Shown: in pieces, positions 30,742 to 39,301 of the stretch
Numbering within the stretch: the stretch's first letter is position 1
Layout of the letters: each line of letters opens with the position of its first letter
Assembly (NCBI RefSeq): GCF_904846615.1
Contig: NZ_CAJHBK010000001.1
Span: 248,001 to 312,000, forward strand
Direction of reading: 5' to 3'
Source: Psychrobacter sp. JCM 18902
GTDB lineage: Bacteria > Pseudomonadota > Gammaproteobacteria > Pseudomonadales > Moraxellaceae
DNA length: 64,000 nt
Notes under the pieces: model-generated
Told to the model about the DNA's origin: nothing
The model's input: only the letters and a program-made list of their open reading frames with translations
The model's database searches: none
Made by a program: the position numbers and the translations under genes

Positions 30742-31461
30742 ATGAAGACTCAGTCATGGATGGCGATAGCCATCGTAATAGCTAGTTTTATTTTAGCCTC
30801 CTGCCAATCTACCCCTAAAAATAATACAATAGATAAAAAGGCAGACAACACACCTAAAGTATTGATAGAGCCACTTGCAGATACAGACAATGACGGCGTG
30901 CCCGATGAAATTGATAACTGTCCTAACACTGCTGAAGGGGTCAAGGTTGATCCCTATGGTTGTCCAGTGGCGGTCAATTTGATTGGGTCACTAGTAATGG
31001 ATATTAGAGTCTATTTCACCTCAGATAGTCTTACCCTAACCAACGAAGCTTATTTAACTGAAGTACAAAAGGTCGCTGAAAAAACGCGTAACAACCCTAA
31101 TTTAGTTACCATTTTATCAGGCCATATCTCCAAAGCTGAAGCTGAAAACCGTAAAGCCACTAACGCCACGCCTAATAATAGGCGCTTAGCGAGTAATCGC
31201 GTGAAATTAGTCAAAGATTATTTAGTAGAGCAAGGGATTGTTACTGATAAAATTTTGGCGTTTGATTGCAGGGATAAAATTCAGCTTGGTGTTAATAATG
31301 AAGGTGCTAATATTGAAACTGAAAAGCATGCTGCTGAAATGTCATTGTTGAATCAAAGAGTTTTTGGGGCGGTAATAGAAGCTGATAAAGCATATTCTAG
31401 GAATTACCCTGATGAGCAGCATTCTTTGAAGCATTATAAAGAAGTCTGTCAGCAGCTTTAG
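30742..31461 (+). CDS. Lipoprotein with TSP3 repeat and OmpA-like domain (paralog 1)
   Basis: Predicted outer-membrane lipoprotein, 239 residues. Signal peptide ends in the lipobox LASC (Cys21). It is followed by a thrombospondin type-3-like calcium loop, DTDNDGVPDEIDNCPNT, and an OmpA-like C-terminal domain. In that domain the usual GHTD is GHIS, and the later conserved Arg (SNRVK) is kept, so one of the two residues that bind diaminopimelate in OmpA domains is Ser. Insertions around 135-150 and a longer tail after LNQRVFG distinguish it from the next two copies. AAGGAT precedes the start. First of three paralogs in the next 3.4 kb. Confidence 0.85.
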   Translation: MKTQSWMAIAIVIASFILASCQSTPKNNTIDKKADNTPKVLIEPLADTDNDGVPDEIDNCPNTAEGVKVDPYGCPVAVNLIGSLVMDIRVYFTSDSLTLTNEAYLTEVQKVAEKTRNNPNLVTILSGHISKAEAENRKATNATPNNRRLASNRVKLVKDYLVEQGIVTDKILAFDCRDKIQLGVNNEGANIETEKHAAEMSLLNQRVFGAVIEADKAYSRNYPDEQHSLKHYKEVCQQL

Positions 31462-31473
31462 AAGAAATAATTT

Positions 31474-32130
31474 ATGAATACGCTATTGAGAAGTATGCTT
31501 GTTGTTTTAATCAGCGTCTTAACGCTATCCGCATGTCAAACCGCTGACTTGTCTAAGCAAACAAGCCAAACTATTAAGATGCCAAATATAACGGTTAGTT
31601 TAGATAGCGACGGCGTGCCTGATGATTTGGATCAATGCCCAAATACCACAGAGAACGTGGTAGTGGACGAAAAAGGTTGTCCTGAGATTACAAGTCTTAT
31701 TGGTATGCCTCCAATGATGGAGTATCGTGCTTTTTTTACCAAGGACAGCAGTGAATTATTGCCACAGTATCATGATGAGCTTGATAGAGTAGCAGAACAG
31801 ATGAATAACTATGATACGGCTACTATAAAAATTGAATCTCATGTCTCGAAGGATGAGGTCAGTAAAGCTTCTACCTCAATGTTGCAATCAAACTCACTGG
31901 CTAAGAATAGAGCACTCATTGTCAAAAATTACCTAATTTTAAATCACAGAATTGAGCCTAGTCGTCTGACTACTCTCGATTGCGGTATCAAAGGTTCTAT
32001 TGCACCTTCTGACACCGAGGAAGGCAGATCTATGAATCGTAGAGTTTATAGCTTAGTAACTGATTTAAAAAACTACAAAGCTAATTATCATCAAAATGAC
32101 CTAGGCTCAAACAGGTGTATCGAGTTTTAG
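31474..32130 (+). CDS. Lipoprotein with TSP3 repeat and OmpA-like domain (paralog 2)
   Basis: 218 residues; signal peptide with lipobox LSAC (Cys21), calcium-loop-like SLDSDGVPDDLDQCPNT, then an OmpA-like domain with FFTKDSSELLPQY, ESHVSKDE and MNRRVYSLV. As in its neighbours, Ser stands where OmpA-like domains usually have Asp, while the Arg of AKNRALIVK is present. Starts 12 bases after paralog 1, so the two are almost certainly co-transcribed. Sequence divergence from paralog 1 is large, suggesting an old duplication. Confidence 0.85.
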   Translation: MNTLLRSMLVVLISVLTLSACQTADLSKQTSQTIKMPNITVSLDSDGVPDDLDQCPNTTENVVVDEKGCPEITSLIGMPPMMEYRAFFTKDSSELLPQYHDELDRVAEQMNNYDTATIKIESHVSKDEVSKASTSMLQSNSLAKNRALIVKNYLILNHRIEPSRLTTLDCGIKGSIAPSDTEEGRSMNRRVYSLVTDLKNYKANYHQNDLGSNRCIEF

Positions 32131-32190
32131 TTTTTGTCATTTATTAATAAATAACCATAAGATAAAAATAACTACTCGAAGGCAAATCTC

Positions 32191-33390
32191 ATGCTCATCC
32201 CCAAATACTGGGCGCAACACAAACAGCGCTTTGAATCGCTAGAAACGTCTAGTAAACCTTCCAAGCAAGCTACTATCAAACGTTATGGTTGGTCAGATAT
32301 CAGCCAAATGGAAGCGCTATCCCATGCTAAAGCGCGAGTAGATGACGCCCATGAGCGATGGCTGGCAGGTGAAGATATCTTACGTCGTGAGCGCGAGGAA
32401 GAGTATAACGAAGGCAATAGCATTCCTATTCGTGAAAAGATTATTTATGAGCATGATTTTCCAGAAAATGAATTATCGAATAATAGTGCAGCAGTAACGA
32501 AGCTTATCGTTACGCGTAACAGTTACGGCGCACAAGTCGCTAACGTCGATAATATTGCCATTATCGATGTCGATAATGATGATTTATTGCGTCATATCTA
32601 TCCTGATGATTATACTCATCATAGTTTTATGCCTGCCTTTCTCGTTAATCAAAGCAATCCCGCCAGCAAAATTAAAATTTGGTTTTTTGTTATTGTCTTT
32701 ATACTTATTGCCAGTGTTATCGCTTGGCTAGGACTATCATGGTTGTGGTTATTGGCTGTTATGATTGGTGCGACCGTCTATTTGTGGCAGCAAGCCAGTG
32801 CAAAAGACAAAACTCGCGCGCAAAAATATGCTGATGACGCCGCCTCGTTACTGCCCTATATGACGGATTTGATCAAAAAACGTGTTGTCAATCATCCTAC
32901 CGAACGCTTTCGTTTATATCAAACGCCAGCAGGATTTCGCATTATTGCCACACACGATACTATCGTGCCAAGTGATAACGTGGTAGAAGATTGGTTTGCG
33001 TATTTCCATGCGGATACCAATTATGTGCGTCTATGTCAAGCGCAGCAGTGCTTTCGAGCACGGATTACTGCCAAGCCGTGGCGTATGAGTGAAGTTGAAA
33101 ATAAGAAGTTGGCTAAAGATATCCCTGCTAAGGACTTTTGGTTTGGCTCCGAGAACACAGATATAGATAGTAGCATTGAGCAACGTCAAGATGAGTTAAA
33201 AGCGCGCAAACAATGGATGGCTGATTATGATAAGTATGCCAAAAACTATCGCGCCTGTCGTTATGTCGATAGTATGATTGGTAAAGAGGTTGCTAGGGAA
33301 AGTGGCAGTGGAGTACCTTCTCATATTGATGAGTTTATCCAGTGGCATGATAAGGCGTGTCAGGTGGAAAAAAATCTAGAGATGGCTTAG
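32191..33390 (+). CDS. Unknown membrane protein between the OmpA-like lipoproteins
   Basis: 399 residues, not recognised. Soluble N-terminal 160 residues with many charged residues (REREEEY), two adjacent hydrophobic helices at about 162-181 and 184-200, then a C-terminal soluble domain of about 200 residues containing RLYQTPAGFRIIATHDT, a CQAQQCF pair and a CRYVD segment. The helical hairpin suggests an inner-membrane protein with both large domains on the same side. It sits inside the lipoprotein group with small gaps, which points to a shared function but does not prove it. Confidence 0.75.
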   Translation: MLIPKYWAQHKQRFESLETSSKPSKQATIKRYGWSDISQMEALSHAKARVDDAHERWLAGEDILRREREEEYNEGNSIPIREKIIYEHDFPENELSNNSAAVTKLIVTRNSYGAQVANVDNIAIIDVDNDDLLRHIYPDDYTHHSFMPAFLVNQSNPASKIKIWFFVIVFILIASVIAWLGLSWLWLLAVMIGATVYLWQQASAKDKTRAQKYADDAASLLPYMTDLIKKRVVNHPTERFRLYQTPAGFRIIATHDTIVPSDNVVEDWFAYFHADTNYVRLCQAQQCFRARITAKPWRMSEVENKKLAKDIPAKDFWFGSENTDIDSSIEQRQDELKARKQWMADYDKYAKNYRACRYVDSMIGKEVARESGSGVPSHIDEFIQWHDKACQVEKNLEMA

Positions 33391-33460
33391 ATTATACTTT
33401 TCTTAATTAATTTTTTACGAATGCTAAAGTAGTATTGAATTGTATAGAGGAAGTCTACTG

Positions 33461-34099
33461 ATGAGACTTTATAGCGTTTTATTATTAATAGCATCTATTG
33501 CTTTAGCTGGCTGTCAAACTACTACAACTGCGCCGTCTAAGAAGATACCTAAAGATGAAAATATCAGGACGATGCAAGCAGAGACTGATTCAGATGGCGA
33601 TGGTGTTTCGGACAAATTGGATTATTGCCCAAACACACCTTCAAACGTTATGATAGATGAGAACGGCTGCCCACCTTCATTAGAAATTACTGACAAGAAT
33701 TTCATAAAAGGAGAAGTTAGAGTCTATTATGATGAAAATAGTAGTGAGATAGATAGCAAGTATTTTGAAGAGTTAGATAGAGTAGGTGCGCTAATGCAAA
33801 AGCGCTTAGATATAATGATAGTTATTGAGGCTCATATAAGTACACTCGAAGAAAGCAAGGGCTATCAAACCCTTGCCAACAATCGTGCCGGAAGATTTAA
33901 AAACTTTTTGATTTCTAAATATCAAGTCAATTGTAATCGCATTAAAACTCATGGTTATGGGGCAGAGCAACCTGTTGCTTCTTCTAATACTGAAGAAACG
34001 GACCAGTACAACCGTCGCCTATATGCAGTATTCATTGATACCAAAAATAATATTGAAAACTTCAATGATAGTAATGGAAAAAGCTGTCAGATATTTTGA
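33461..34099 (+). CDS. Lipoprotein with TSP3 repeat and OmpA-like domain (paralog 3)
   Basis: 212 residues from ATG 33461, which has GAGGA 9 bases upstream; an upstream TTG at 33440 is rejected because it would place seven residues before a complete signal peptide. Lipobox LAGC, calcium loop DSDGDGVSDKLDYCPNT, and an OmpA-like domain with VRVYYDENSSEID, EAHISTLEE, NNRAGRFKNFL, HGYGAEQPVASSN and NRRLYAVF. It keeps the canonical GYG that paralogs 1 and 2 have lost, yet shares their Asp-to-Ser change. Confidence 0.86.
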   Translation: MRLYSVLLLIASIALAGCQTTTTAPSKKIPKDENIRTMQAETDSDGDGVSDKLDYCPNTPSNVMIDENGCPPSLEITDKNFIKGEVRVYYDENSSEIDSKYFEELDRVGALMQKRLDIMIVIEAHISTLEESKGYQTLANNRAGRFKNFLISKYQVNCNRIKTHGYGAEQPVASSNTEETDQYNRRLYAVFIDTKNNIENFNDSNGKSCQIF

Positions 34100-34126
34100 C
34101 TTTAATAGTTTTTGAAAGTAATAAAA

Positions 34127-35038
34127 CTACCTCAACGCCGAAAATACCACCATCAGCACTGGCGAGACAATATTAATAATAAAGCCAAAACTAATCGCCA
34201 ATGGCACGACCTTTAGACCACCTGATTGTTGAATGATTGGCAGGGTAAAGTCCAAGCTCGTCGCGCCGCCAAGTCCTACGGCTGCTGATGGATATTTACG
34301 CATAAACACGGGAATAAATATCAATGCAAAGAACTCACGTACCAAGTCATTAAATAGCGCGACACTGCCCCAAACCGCGCCATAAGCATCAGTCATCACA
34401 ATCGCTGATAACGAATACCAACCAAATCCTGACGCCAGTGCCAAGCCTTTGGTCCACGATACCTCACTGAACATCAGCGCAAATATCAAGCCACCAACCA
34501 ATACAGCTAGTGTAAAGATGACACTCATCTCAACGCCGCGCTTATTCAGCAGCACTTCTTTTAGCGTAATACCTGAGCCTTTTAAGCCAATGCCGACCAA
34601 CAAAATTAATATCATCAGCATCACCGTCATGGTATTTTCAGGCGGCATATAATTGTCTGGTAAGAAATAACCAATCACCATACCAATGACCACACAAACG
34701 ACTTGAGCGAGGCTACCACGGATACTCACGCGATGTTCTTTAGATTTTACGCTGGGTTTTTTGGCATGCCATGGACGCAGTCGGTCAAATAGCATCAGGG
34801 CAAACAAACCACTGCCAATTGTCAAAATCGATAATATGGTCACATATAGCGCAATTTCGCCTATCTGACTGCCAAGTCCTTCAACTTGTGACAACTCGAT
34901 ACCAATCAGCGCTAAGATGATAAATACCAGATAAGATAAGCCTTTATCAGCAAGCTTTGTCATGGTTGGATGAGAAGGAATGGCAAAGCCAATAAACATT
35001 GGCATTAATACCAGAACAAGGGTAACTAGGCTTTGCAT
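34127..35038 (-). CDS. lysO: LysO-family (DUF340) amino-acid exporter
   Basis: Polytopic membrane protein of 303 residues with about eight helices. It shows the LysO/YbjE signature region LASGFGWYSLSAIVMTDAYG, FNDLVREFFALIFIP and GGATSLDFTLPIIQQSGG. In E. coli LysO exports lysine; the substrate here is inferred from family only. Convergent with the third lipoprotein (27 bases between stops) and divergent from the fused lipid enzyme at 35308. Confidence 0.85.
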   Translation of the reverse strand: MQSLVTLVLVLMPMFIGFAIPSHPTMTKLADKGLSYLVFIILALIGIELSQVEGLGSQIGEIALYVTILSILTIGSGLFALMLFDRLRPWHAKKPSVKSKEHRVSIRGSLAQVVCVVIGMVIGYFLPDNYMPPENTMTVMLMILILLVGIGLKGSGITLKEVLLNKRGVEMSVIFTLAVLVGGLIFALMFSEVSWTKGLALASGFGWYSLSAIVMTDAYGAVWGSVALFNDLVREFFALIFIPVFMRKYPSAAVGLGGATSLDFTLPIIQQSGGLKVVPLAISFGFIINIVSPVLMVVFSALR

Positions 35039-35307
35039 GGTGATTGGCTCGCGGCATTTTCAAAGGCGTTTTTAAGAAGCTGGAAATTGTATCACATGAA
35101 ACGATCAATACTGACATGAGCGGCTAAGATTCCTTGTAAAAGCCGACTGTTTAACGACCAAATATTCAGTGTTAAGATAAAATCGTGAATCACTAAGCCG
35201 TAAGTCAGGATTTCATTCATGATAATTTGACTGCTAACAACGCTTAAGTATTTACCTGACCAACTTTTGTTGCTACATTAATAGACTTACTATATTTGGC
35301 TTGCCTC

Positions 35308-38094
35308 ATGTCGCTATATCAGCTCAAGTCTCAGTTTCAAGATCAGCTGCGTCCAATAAGTGATGTGTTGGTCGAGCAAAAGGTGACAGCAAATCAAGTG
35401 ACGGTGTCAGCCGTATTATTGAGCCTTGGTACGGCCTATATGATTGCCAAACCCGCAACTGAGCAGCAGGCATTATGGTTGCTGTTACCTTCATCACTGT
35501 TTGTGCGTATGGCGCTCAATGCTATCGATGGCATGATGGCGCGTGAGCATGAGCAAGCCTCAAGGCTTGGGGCAGTGCTCAATGAAGTGGGTGATATCGT
35601 GGCTGATACGGCGCTTATCGCAAGTTTAGCTCCGCATGTTGCTAATGATAATGCGCAAGCGTCGGCAGTCAATTTACCAAACCGTATATCAATCCATCAG
35701 CGTCATATTATCGGACTGATTGCGCTTAGTATCAGCACTGAGTTACTAGGTATCACCAGTAATACGATGTTAGACATTAGAGCAAACCAAGGGCCTTTAG
35801 GCAAAAGCGATCGTGCTTTTTTACTGGGTTTGCTTGGCGCTTTCATGGCGACTAAAATGCCGATCATGCTATCGCATATTAAAGTGGGTCCACTATTGAT
35901 ACTGACAGAGGCGCTGCTACTAAAAACCTGCTTGAATCGCCTGCGTTATATGGCAGATTTATACTTGATGCGTAAACCACCCGCGCTTCGTTCAAATTAC
36001 TCAGAAACTCTTGAGTTAATCCCAGAGCCATCGTACAAATCTATTTTTTCGCTTGGTTACCAAATGAATGTTGGTCAATCCAATACGCTATTTTTCGATG
36101 CTGTTTCATCAAATTATTCTTTATTAAGCTATCCTCTATCAAATTTTTCTTCATTAAATGCCTCTTTATCAAATTCTGCTATTAAAACTTCCTTTTTGGA
36201 GCCTAAGATAATGCCGACCACCCCTCTCAATAGTCATGAAAAAGTGGAGCAGGTTAGTGATACGCTCAATTTATCGTCTTCCAAATTGATAAGCGGTGAA
36301 AGTTGCTATAACGCTTACGATGGCACGGCAATATATTATCGCTATTGGTTAACGACACCTTTAGAGGGTATCAAACAAGCCAGTCAGCCTCTGCGTCAAG
36401 TCATTCTGTTACATCGTGGTCACGAGCATTCGGGACGCTTAGCAGAACTTGGGGAGCAGTTTGCCATGGCGGGCTATCAAGTATTTGCTTGGGATGCGCG
36501 CGGTAATGGGCGCTCGGGTGGTATCAAGGATCATGCAGAAAGCGTCACCGAGCTTGAGCGTGATTTAGATGGTTTTGTGCAATTGGTTATCGGGCAAACG
36601 GGCATTGCTATCGAGGATACCTTAATCGTCGCCAGTAGTATCGGTGCAGTACTCGCCGCAGCATGGGTACATGATTACGCACCCAACATTCGCGGAATGA
36701 TATTGGGTACACCAGCGTTGAGTATCCGCTTGTACATGCCATTTGCCATACCATCGTTAAAGGTGGCTCGCGCGCTTGGACTGATGTCACGCGTGAGCAG
36801 TTACGTCAAAGCGCAAGTATTGACTCATGATAAAGACGCACAGCAAGCTTATAATGCCGACCCGCTGATATCTAATAGCATCTCGACCGACTTGCTCATC
36901 GATACTCATGCAACGGGTCAACGCTTGCTCGATGATGCTAGCGCTATTAATGTACCGACGTTTGTATTATGTGCGGGTAAGGATTACGTGGTCGATAAAC
37001 AGGCAGAGCGCGATTTTTATGAGGCGATTAATACGACCAATAAACGCTGGCAGTTATATCCAGATAGCTATCATGCAATCTTCCATGAGACCAATAAGGC
37101 AGACGTCTTTGCAGATTGTATCGAGTTCGCTGAGCAGGTATTCAGTACGGATGTTAAGGTGCCTGATTTAAGCGCGGCGCATATGAATAGTGCCAGTAAA
37201 GATAAGGTTGACCGTTTAGCGATTAAGCCTTTTAATCCGAGCTTTGCCATTACTCGATTTGCCATGCAAAAATTTGGTCATGTCAGCGATGCTATTGCTA
37301 CAGGACTGGAGCATGGCTTTGATTCGGGGCATTCGCTCGATCACGTTTATTATAATCAGCCTAGTGGTCAAAATAAATTTGGTCAGGCAGTTGATAAGTT
37401 TTACTTGAGCAATATTGGTTGGCAAGGGATTCGTATCCGCCGTGAGCATATATTGGAGCTGGCACGTGAAGCTCTGGCAGATATTGAAGATAAAACTAAA
37501 AATAGTGCTCAGCTATATCAACCAAAACTACTCGATATCGCTAGTGGACATGGCTTTTATGCCTTTGATTTACTGACAGATTTTACTAACTTGCACGCTG
37601 AGCTACGTGATTACGAGCAGCATAATATCCAAGCCTTACAGGCAAAGGCGGAGCAGTTAGAGATTGCTGATCGTGTCCTTACTTGTCAAAAAGATGCGTT
37701 TGACTCTGCCAGTTATTCTTATTTACAGAAGGCAAGTGACAATACTAAAGGCCTTGACGATAAAAAATTTGATATCGCCATTGCTTCTGGGGTCTTTGAG
37801 TTATTTTCTGATAATACGTTACCAGCTACCGCGTTATCAGGTATTTATGACAGTTTAAAAGCTGATGGTTATTTACTTTATACCAATCAGCCGTGGCATC
37901 CTGAGCAGGAATTTATCAGTAAAACCTTAAACAATCATCGCGGTAGCAGTTGGGTGATGCGCTGTCGCTCACAAGCGGAAATGGATCAATTGGTTGAGAA
38001 TGCTGGCTTTAAGAAAGTCGCTATGCGTATCGATCGTTTTGGTATCTTTACCGTGTCATTGGCAATTAAAGTCACCTCAACCAATCATGAATAA
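35308..38094 (+). CDS. Trifunctional fusion: CDP-alcohol phosphatidyltransferase, alpha/beta hydrolase, methyltransferase
   Basis: 928 residues from ATG 35308 (a TTG 12 bases upstream is also open). Three domains in order. First, a membrane CDP-alcohol phosphatidyltransferase (about 1-215) with the family signature in variant form: N71-x2-D74-G75-x2-A78-R79-x8-G88-x3-N92-x3-D96, two of the four acidic positions being Asn. Then a Ser/Asn/Leu-rich linker (about 245-325). Next, an alpha/beta hydrolase (about 335-615) of the monoacylglycerol-lipase/Hydrolase_4 type with HRGHEHSGR, DARGNGRSGG and a likely triad S444 (VASSIG), D559, H589. Last, a class I SAM methyltransferase (about 690-928) with motif I LLDIASGHGFY. 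From memory, E. coli YnbA (transferase) and YnbC (hydrolase-methyltransferase) are separate proteins with the same parts. The stop overlaps the next gene by 8 bases. Confidence 0.85.
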   Translation: MSLYQLKSQFQDQLRPISDVLVEQKVTANQVTVSAVLLSLGTAYMIAKPATEQQALWLLLPSSLFVRMALNAIDGMMAREHEQASRLGAVLNEVGDIVADTALIASLAPHVANDNAQASAVNLPNRISIHQRHIIGLIALSISTELLGITSNTMLDIRANQGPLGKSDRAFLLGLLGAFMATKMPIMLSHIKVGPLLILTEALLLKTCLNRLRYMADLYLMRKPPALRSNYSETLELIPEPSYKSIFSLGYQMNVGQSNTLFFDAVSSNYSLLSYPLSNFSSLNASLSNSAIKTSFLEPKIMPTTPLNSHEKVEQVSDTLNLSSSKLISGESCYNAYDGTAIYYRYWLTTPLEGIKQASQPLRQVILLHRGHEHSGRLAELGEQFAMAGYQVFAWDARGNGRSGGIKDHAESVTELERDLDGFVQLVIGQTGIAIEDTLIVASSIGAVLAAAWVHDYAPNIRGMILGTPALSIRLYMPFAIPSLKVARALGLMSRVSSYVKAQVLTHDKDAQQAYNADPLISNSISTDLLIDTHATGQRLLDDASAINVPTFVLCAGKDYVVDKQAERDFYEAINTTNKRWQLYPDSYHAIFHETNKADVFADCIEFAEQVFSTDVKVPDLSAAHMNSASKDKVDRLAIKPFNPSFAITRFAMQKFGHVSDAIATGLEHGFDSGHSLDHVYYNQPSGQNKFGQAVDKFYLSNIGWQGIRIRREHILELAREALADIEDKTKNSAQLYQPKLLDIASGHGFYAFDLLTDFTNLHAELRDYEQHNIQALQAKAEQLEIADRVLTCQKDAFDSASYSYLQKASDNTKGLDDKKFDIAIASGVFELFSDNTLPATALSGIYDSLKADGYLLYTNQPWHPEQEFISKTLNNHRGSSWVMRCRSQAEMDQLVENAGFKKVAMRIDRFGIFTVSLAIKVTSTNHE

Positions 38095-39301
38095 TACGCA
38101 TGCCAAGCCTTATGAGCGCGTGCAACTGTTTTCAGGGGGCGGTTCACGTTTCGCCTATTATTTGGGCAGTTATGCTGCATTGGTGGCTCATGATTTGAAG
38201 CCAGATATCATCGTCGGCACTTGCGGTGGTAGTCTGTCGGCTTATTTGGTTAATTTAGCGCCTGATCCCAAGGATTTGCAGGCGCTCATGTGCAGCCATG
38301 AGTTGTATCATGTCATTAGTGCAATCAGACATGTCACGCCAGACGAAGCCAATAGACGTTTAAAAATACGTTATATGATGCAGGCGCTTAAACGTTGGCG
38401 CTTGTCACGGCAGGTTTCTAACCACCAAAAACAGCAGCAAGCAGATAACTATGAGCGACTATTAGATGAGTTGCAGCATTTAGCGATGTTTCGGATAGAT
38501 AACGAAGGGCAATGGCTCGATGAATTGTCTCATTTTTCTTCCAAGCACAATAATAGTTTGTTTAATCCTACCGCGCCAGAGATAGCCGTTATCGCCAGTC
38601 GACTGTATCAAGCGCCCAATCAACCCAGTAATCAAATGCCTACTGCTGATAGTTCTGTTTACGATGAGTTTAAGCTGCAAGAATTGTTATTTGCGCCACC
38701 GCGTTTAACCGTATCAGAGCACTTTGAGCAAATGCTTAACTCACCTGCGCACATGTTTGCCGATGGGCGTATCCATCAGTCAGTAAATGTCGTAAAGCAG
38801 TGGGAATTCAATCCAGCGGTTCGCGCTTCTATGGCAGATATGTATTATCTACCGCCAACGCCTATAGACGATTTGGGGTGGTGCTTAGGCGGGGTGATTA
38901 ATCTCACGCCCATTGAGCTGGCGTGTCAGTTAGGAAAGACTGTATTTGCAGAGACCAAGGCAGGTTATGATTCATGGCTGGCGGCACCAGCGATTCAGCG
39001 CGTTTTTGGTTTTGATCCCAATGAGCGTTTGGCACAGGTGCATGGTTATGAGTCAGCAGAAATACTGTCGCTCGCTGATTCTGCAGCAATCAAGCATCGA
39101 GTGAATCAGCTCCATTGGTTGCCCTTTGCAGATAATGGTCAGCAGTTGGCAGGACAGCATGTACAAAAGCGTTTTAATATAAAGCAAATGACGGTTGAAC
39201 TCATTCACAGTGACTATGATGGCTTTGTGCAGCAAATGCAGGCGCAATGGCAATATGGCTATCAGCGTACGGCTGACTATATACAGCAGCATGGTCTATG
39301 A
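38087..39301 (+). CDS. Patatin-like protein with Cys at the nucleophile position
   Basis: 404 residues from ATG 38087, whose first 8 bases overlap the end of the fused gene. A patatin-like fold is supported by LFSGGGSRFAYYLGSYAAL (oxyanion region, residues 15-32), the nucleophile elbow GTCGGS (44-49) and a DG pair (D226-G227) in FADGRIHQS. In ordinary patatin phospholipases the elbow is G-x-S-x-G; here the central residue is Cys46. It may still be an acyl hydrolase or acyltransferase with a Cys-Asp dyad, or be inactive. No signal peptide seen. It overlaps the following dehydrogenase by 4 bases, so the three plus-strand genes are translationally coupled. Confidence 0.8.
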   Translation: MNNTHAKPYERVQLFSGGGSRFAYYLGSYAALVAHDLKPDIIVGTCGGSLSAYLVNLAPDPKDLQALMCSHELYHVISAIRHVTPDEANRRLKIRYMMQALKRWRLSRQVSNHQKQQQADNYERLLDELQHLAMFRIDNEGQWLDELSHFSSKHNNSLFNPTAPEIAVIASRLYQAPNQPSNQMPTADSSVYDEFKLQELLFAPPRLTVSEHFEQMLNSPAHMFADGRIHQSVNVVKQWEFNPAVRASMADMYYLPPTPIDDLGWCLGGVINLTPIELACQLGKTVFAETKAGYDSWLAAPAIQRVFGFDPNERLAQVHGYESAEILSLADSAAIKHRVNQLHWLPFADNGQQLAGQHVQKRFNIKQMTVELIHSDYDGFVQQMQAQWQYGYQRTADYIQQHGL

